From Staphylococcus pseudintermedius (lineage in GTDB: Bacteria; Bacillota; Bacilli; Staphylococcales; Staphylococcaceae), in contig NZ_MLGE02000017.1 in NCBI RefSeq assembly GCF_001792775.2, positions 1 to 55,869 on the forward strand: 55,869 bases of DNA. The letters run 5' to 3'. The notes beneath the pieces are model-generated. The model did not search any database and had not been told where the DNA came from. It saw only the letters and a program-made list of their open reading frames with translations. Position numbers and translations under genes: made by a program. Of the stretch, positions 53,333-55,869 are shown piece by piece; positions within the stretch are counted from its first letter, which is position 1; every line of letters starts with the position of its first letter.

Positions 53333-53788
53333 ATGACAGAAACAACAGACTATCATCTCTTATCTCGTCAACTTGATGCGATGTTAGATGGAGAAACAGA
53401 TTTAATCGCAAATTTAAGTAATGCTTCTGCGTTATTAAATGAAAATTTATCTCAAATTAACTGGGTCGGTTTTTACTTAATGAAAGATGAGGCATTAATT
53501 TTAGGACCGTTCCAAGGTAAACCGGCATGTGTTCATATCGAAGTCGGCAAAGGTGTATGTGGTACAGCTGTTGCAAAAAAACAAACGCAACGTGTCGCTG
53601 ATGTGCATGCCTTCCCTGGCCATATTGCCTGTGATGCGAACAGCCAATCTGAAATCGTTATTCCAATTCATAAAGGCGGCGAAGTGATTGGTGTATTAGA
53701 TATCGATGCCCCTATCCCTGCACGTTTTTCTGAAGCAGACGAAGCAGGTTTAGAAGACGTCGTAAAAGTACTAGAAACACACCTTTAA
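53333..53788 (+). CDS. Free methionine-R-sulfoxide reductase (GAF domain)
   Basis: 151 residues, one GAF domain. Reduces free methionine-R-sulfoxide. The three conserved cysteines of the family are present: Cys66, Cys76 (GKGVCGTA) and Cys100 (HIACDANSQSEIVIPI). The ribosome-binding site is weak (AAAGTGAG). It sits before rpsD but rpsD has its own promoter and leader. Confidence 0.92.
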   Translation: MTETTDYHLLSRQLDAMLDGETDLIANLSNASALLNENLSQINWVGFYLMKDEALILGPFQGKPACVHIEVGKGVCGTAVAKKQTQRVADVHAFPGHIACDANSQSEIVIPIHKGGEVIGVLDIDAPIPARFSEADEAGLEDVVKVLETHL

Positions 53789-53808
53789 ACCATTTATTCA
53801 AATTATGT

Positions 53809-53836
53809 TTGACTTTTACGTATAAAATGATACAAT
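53809..53836 (+). promoter_or_regulatory. rpsD promoter
   Basis: TTGACT (53809-53814), 16-base spacer, TACAAT (53831-53836). It starts the S4 leader. Confidence 0.7.
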
Positions 53837-53842
53837 ATCCTT

Positions 53843-53980
53843 TGTGTGAATAAACGAAAATAGCAGTTGAATATTAATAGGCGCTATGATGTTCCCAAAG
53901 CGGACGTGTCGTGTAACCGGAGCTATGAGGTGAGGATACATAAAACATTATATCCTATTGAGCATTCAACACTCTTTTTT
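53843..53980 (+). ncRNA. S4 (rpsD) leader RNA
   Basis: Untranslated leader before rpsD. GTTGAAT (53866-53872) and AATAGG (53876-53881) pair with ATTCAAC (53964-53970) and CCTATT (53954-53959) to close the fold. The interior carries two GCTATGA copies (53883-53889 and 53922-53928). A T-run follows at once (53974-53980). This fits a ribosomal protein S4 autoregulatory leader of the Firmicute kind. Confidence 0.7.
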
Positions 53981-54022
53981 GTTTTTTCATAACAACAAAA
54001 AAGAAAAAGGAGGAGTCACATT

Positions 54023-54625
54023 ATGGCTCGATTCAGAGGTTCAAGCTGGAAAAAATCTCGTCGTTTAGGTATCTCATTATCAGGTACTGGTAAAGAATTA
54101 GACAAACGTCCTTACGCACCAGGACAACACGGTCCAACTCAACGTAAAAAATTATCTGAGTATGGATTACAATTACGTGAAAAACAAAAATTACGTTACT
54201 TATATGGTATGACTGAACGTCAATTCCGTAACACATTCCAAACTGCTGGTAAACAAGGCGGTGTTCATGGTGAAAACTTCATGATCTTACTTGCTAGCCG
54301 TTTAGACGCTATTGTTTACGCTTTAGGTTTAGCGCGTACACGTCGTCAAGCACGTCAATTAGTTGGTCACGGTCACGTAGAAGTTGACGGTAAACGTGTT
54401 GACATTCCATCATACACATTAAAACCGGGTCAAGTTGTTACTGTTCGTGAAAAATCACGTAAATTAGCAATCATCGAAGAATCAGTTGAAATCAACAATT
54501 TCGTTCCTGATTACTTAGACTTCGATGCTGATAACTTAACAGGTACTTTCGTTCGTCTTCCAGAACGTAGCGAGTTGCCAGCTGAAATCAATGAACAATT
54601 AATCGTTGAGTACTACTCACGTTAA
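54023..54625 (+). CDS. rpsD: 30S ribosomal protein S4
   Basis: 200 residues after AAAGGAGGAG. A primary 16S-binding assembly protein. It starts [21 protein letters not shown]. The S4 RNA-binding domain has [34 protein letters not shown], and the C-terminus ends VEYYSR. It lacks the N-terminal zinc cysteines of some S4 forms. It represses itself through its leader in related bacteria. Confidence 0.98.
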   Translation: MARFRGSSWKKSRRLGISLSGTGKELDKRPYAPGQHGPTQRKKLSEYGLQLREKQKLRYLYGMTERQFRNTFQTAGKQGGVHGENFMILLASRLDAIVYALGLARTRRQARQLVGHGHVEVDGKRVDIPSYTLKPGQVVTVREKSRKLAIIEESVEINNFVPDYLDFDADNLTGTFVRLPERSELPAEINEQLIVEYYSR

Positions 54626-54640
54626 TCTGTTATTTTTCGG

Positions 54641-54674
54641 ACACCAAGTATATACGTATGCTTGGTGTTTTTTT
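54641..54674 (+). terminator. rpsD terminator
   Basis: ACACCAAG/CTTGGTGT stem followed by TTTTTTT, right after the rpsD stop. Confidence 0.9.
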
Positions 54675-54678
54675 GCGT

Positions 54679-54930
54679 TTAAAAATGTATCATAAGATGG
54701 CTAACAAAACGCCCTTCCATATAAATTGCATCATCAGTAATCAATGCAGGCGTCACATACGACTTCGCATCTGTCACAGTTTTTACAATGCCAGTGTGTT
54801 TGTCCTTTAATTTCGTTTCACCCAGTGCCACTTTCGTTTTTGTAGCTGCTATAGGTGAGGACGTACCGCCACCACTAGCTGAATCATCAGCAAAAAATTG
54901 TAAATTGAATTTCAAATTAAATTTCATCAT
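54679..54930 (-). pseudogene. Truncated phage capsid-like protein with LQFFA leader
   Basis: 83 residues from the ATG ending at 54930, 8 bases after AAAGG. It begins MMKFNLKFNLQFFADD; the NLQFFA motif is the N-terminal signal that staphylococcal capsid and scaffold proteins share with ribosomal protein L27 and that is cleaved by protease Prp. A Gly/Ser/Ala-rich linker follows. The frame stops near the rpsD terminator, far short of a full capsid (about 300 residues). I read it as the 5' stub of a major head protein cut by a deletion. A small complete protein is possible. Confidence 0.55.
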
Positions 54931-54944
54931 CAAATCAACCTTTC

Positions 54945-55514
54945 TTAATTTAAAAATGTTTTCCAAGCTTCATCTGTTTTAGGTGCTTCAACATGATTCC
55001 CTGCAACATGGTTTTGTGTCGCTTTACTTTCTAATTGACGCTGCACTTCCTGATTCACCATCGAAACAAAGCTATCTACAGCTTCTTTTGTTGCTTCTGC
55101 TGTATCTTGAACGACCATATTCAATAAAGATTCAGGGGCTTGCATACCTGCCTCATTAAACATCGCCATCGCCTCTTGACGCATCTTGTATGACTCAAGT
55201 TGTTGTTTATAGTCATCACGTTCTTTTTCAGCCTTTTCAAGCTCGTATTGATGCTTTTGTTCGGCGTTCATCTTACGCAATTTATCAGCTTCTTTTTGCT
55301 TTTCATTCAATTCATCTTGAATCTGTTGACGCATCTCTTTCGTACGACGTGCCATTTCTTCATTCACACGCTCATTCACTAACTTCATTTGAGACTCAGA
55401 CAGTTCTTCAACTTCTTGTGTCGGTTCAGTTTCAACATTCTCATCACTCACGGCTTCCTCAGTACCCGCATCATTAAAAAATTGTAAGCTTAACTTTAAC
55501 CATTGTTCTTTCAT
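54945..55514 (-). CDS. Phage scaffolding protein (DUF4355-like)
   Basis: 189 residues, start after GAGGTGCAGAA. Highly charged helical middle (about 40-125: repeated Glu/Lys/Gln, coiled coil), as in tailed-phage scaffolds that assemble the procapsid. It begins MKEQWLKLSLQFFND, another Prp-type LQFF leader. It is followed by the capsid stub after 14 bases, the normal scaffold-capsid order. It looks intact, but the module around it is broken, so function is doubtful. Confidence 0.75.
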   Translation of the reverse strand: MKEQWLKLSLQFFNDAGTEEAVSDENVETEPTQEVEELSESQMKLVNERVNEEMARRTKEMRQQIQDELNEKQKEADKLRKMNAEQKHQYELEKAEKERDDYKQQLESYKMRQEAMAMFNEAGMQAPESLLNMVVQDTAEATKEAVDSFVSMVNQEVQRQLESKATQNHVAGNHVEAPKTDEAWKTFLN

Positions 55515-55659
55515 TTCTGCACCTCATTTAAATCTACTCTTGCAAGTTTTATGTCATTGCATGGTTTGGACTACACTTGCATCTTTTAACGCCATAAGCA
55601 CGGTTTGGGCATAAAAAATAGCCACTGCAACACAGTCGCTTAAAATTGAGTATAAAAAG
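55515..55659. other. Gap in phage remnant
   Basis: Short stretch between the small edge gene and the scaffold. It holds the scaffold ribosome-binding site. A frame without a start codon on the minus strand (ending KDASVVQTMQ) could be a gene relic, but this is weak. Confidence 0.3.
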
Positions 55660-55698
55660 AGCACCGAGATGAATGATTTACCACTTCATCCGGTGCTT
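55660..55698 (-). terminator. Terminator within phage remnant
   Basis: AGCACCG and GATGAA arms pair with TTCATC and GGTGCT, followed by CTTTTTATA on the minus strand. It overlaps the stop of the edge gene. Confidence 0.8.
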
Positions 55699-55869
55699 AA
55701 TCTAAAACTTCAATCGATTTAATTTCGCTTTCATCAAAATCATATAATAGTTTGCCACTATCTAAATGTATAGAATCTTCTCCACTTTCATTATCCATTT
55801 CATCATCGTAACCAGCGGCTCTCCCGATGAATATTTTTCCGTTAGTTAACTCTATCTTTACTTTTTTCC
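55697..55869 (-). CDS. Partial small acidic protein, phage-associated
   Basis: The frame enters from the right edge and ends at TAA (55697-55699), giving the last 56 residues (KVKIELTNGKIFIGRAAGYDD...SIEVLD). The KVKIELTNG...GRAAGYDD pattern suggests a small beta-barrel of Lsm-like type. I do not recognise a family. It lies just upstream of the scaffold gene on the same strand, so it is probably a phage head-module gene. The start is outside the window. Confidence 0.5.
   Translation of the reverse strand, partial: KKVKIELTNGKIFIGRAAGYDDEMDNESGEDSIHLDSGKLLYDFDESEIKSIEVLD

Noticed and set aside
54033..54236. 67-codon minus-strand frame opposite rpsD
   Set aside because: Fully antisense to a ribosomal protein gene with strong codon bias.

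Overview
The window is a low-GC Firmicute chromosome with the gene content and order of a Staphylococcus core region: clpX-tig, infC-rpmI-rplT, lysP, thrS, dnaI-dnaB-nrdR, gapB, coaE-mutM-polA, phoPR, citZ-icd, pfkA-pyk, accDA, NAD-malic enzyme, dnaE, ackA, tpx, thiI, ezrA and rpsD. Protein lengths and motifs match staphylococcal orthologues, but the sequences differ from what I recall of S. aureus, so a non-aureus Staphylococcus is likely. The species is not resolved.

Layout. From 1 to 37.2 kb almost everything is on the minus strand. In order along the window this is protein quality control (clpX, tig), translation (NUDIX/TPR pair, rplT-rpmI-infC), lysine uptake and threonyl-tRNA synthetase, replication initiation (dnaI, dnaB, nrdR), gluconeogenic GAPDH, CoA synthesis and DNA repair (coaE, mutM, polA), phosphate sensing (phoPR), and central carbon metabolism (icd, citZ, pyk, pfkA). 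Fatty-acid initiation (accA, accD), malic enzyme, dnaE, nanoRNase and a CBS/DRTGG regulator follow. From 37.5 to 54.6 kb orientation is mixed: two UspA proteins, a UPF0173 hydrolase, pepQ-cutC, ald, ackA with a methyltransferase, tpx, RDD/sppA, a TauE exporter, thiI with its cysteine desulfurase, ezrA, a GAF-type methionine sulfoxide reductase and rpsD. The last 1.2 kb is a decayed phage head module: a small acidic protein cut by the window edge, a DUF4355-type scaffold and a truncated capsid-like N-terminus.

Regulatory RNA is rich and readable: an L20 leader before infC, a lysine riboswitch before lysP, a threonine T-box before thrS and an S4-type leader before rpsD. Most transcription units end in clear intrinsic terminators. 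cre-like boxes lie at gapB, citZ and, more weakly, pfkA and malic enzyme, which fits carbon-catabolite control of this central-metabolism cluster.

The least explained signals are two diverged copies of a structured intergenic repeat (about 430 bp at 19.2 kb and 244 bp at 38.3 kb). Each has its own terminal inverted repeat, and they share a conserved core. A second candidate is an 82-nt junction-like RNA followed by a terminator upstream of the methyltransferase-ackA unit. No tRNA, rRNA, CRISPR array or intact insertion sequence was seen.
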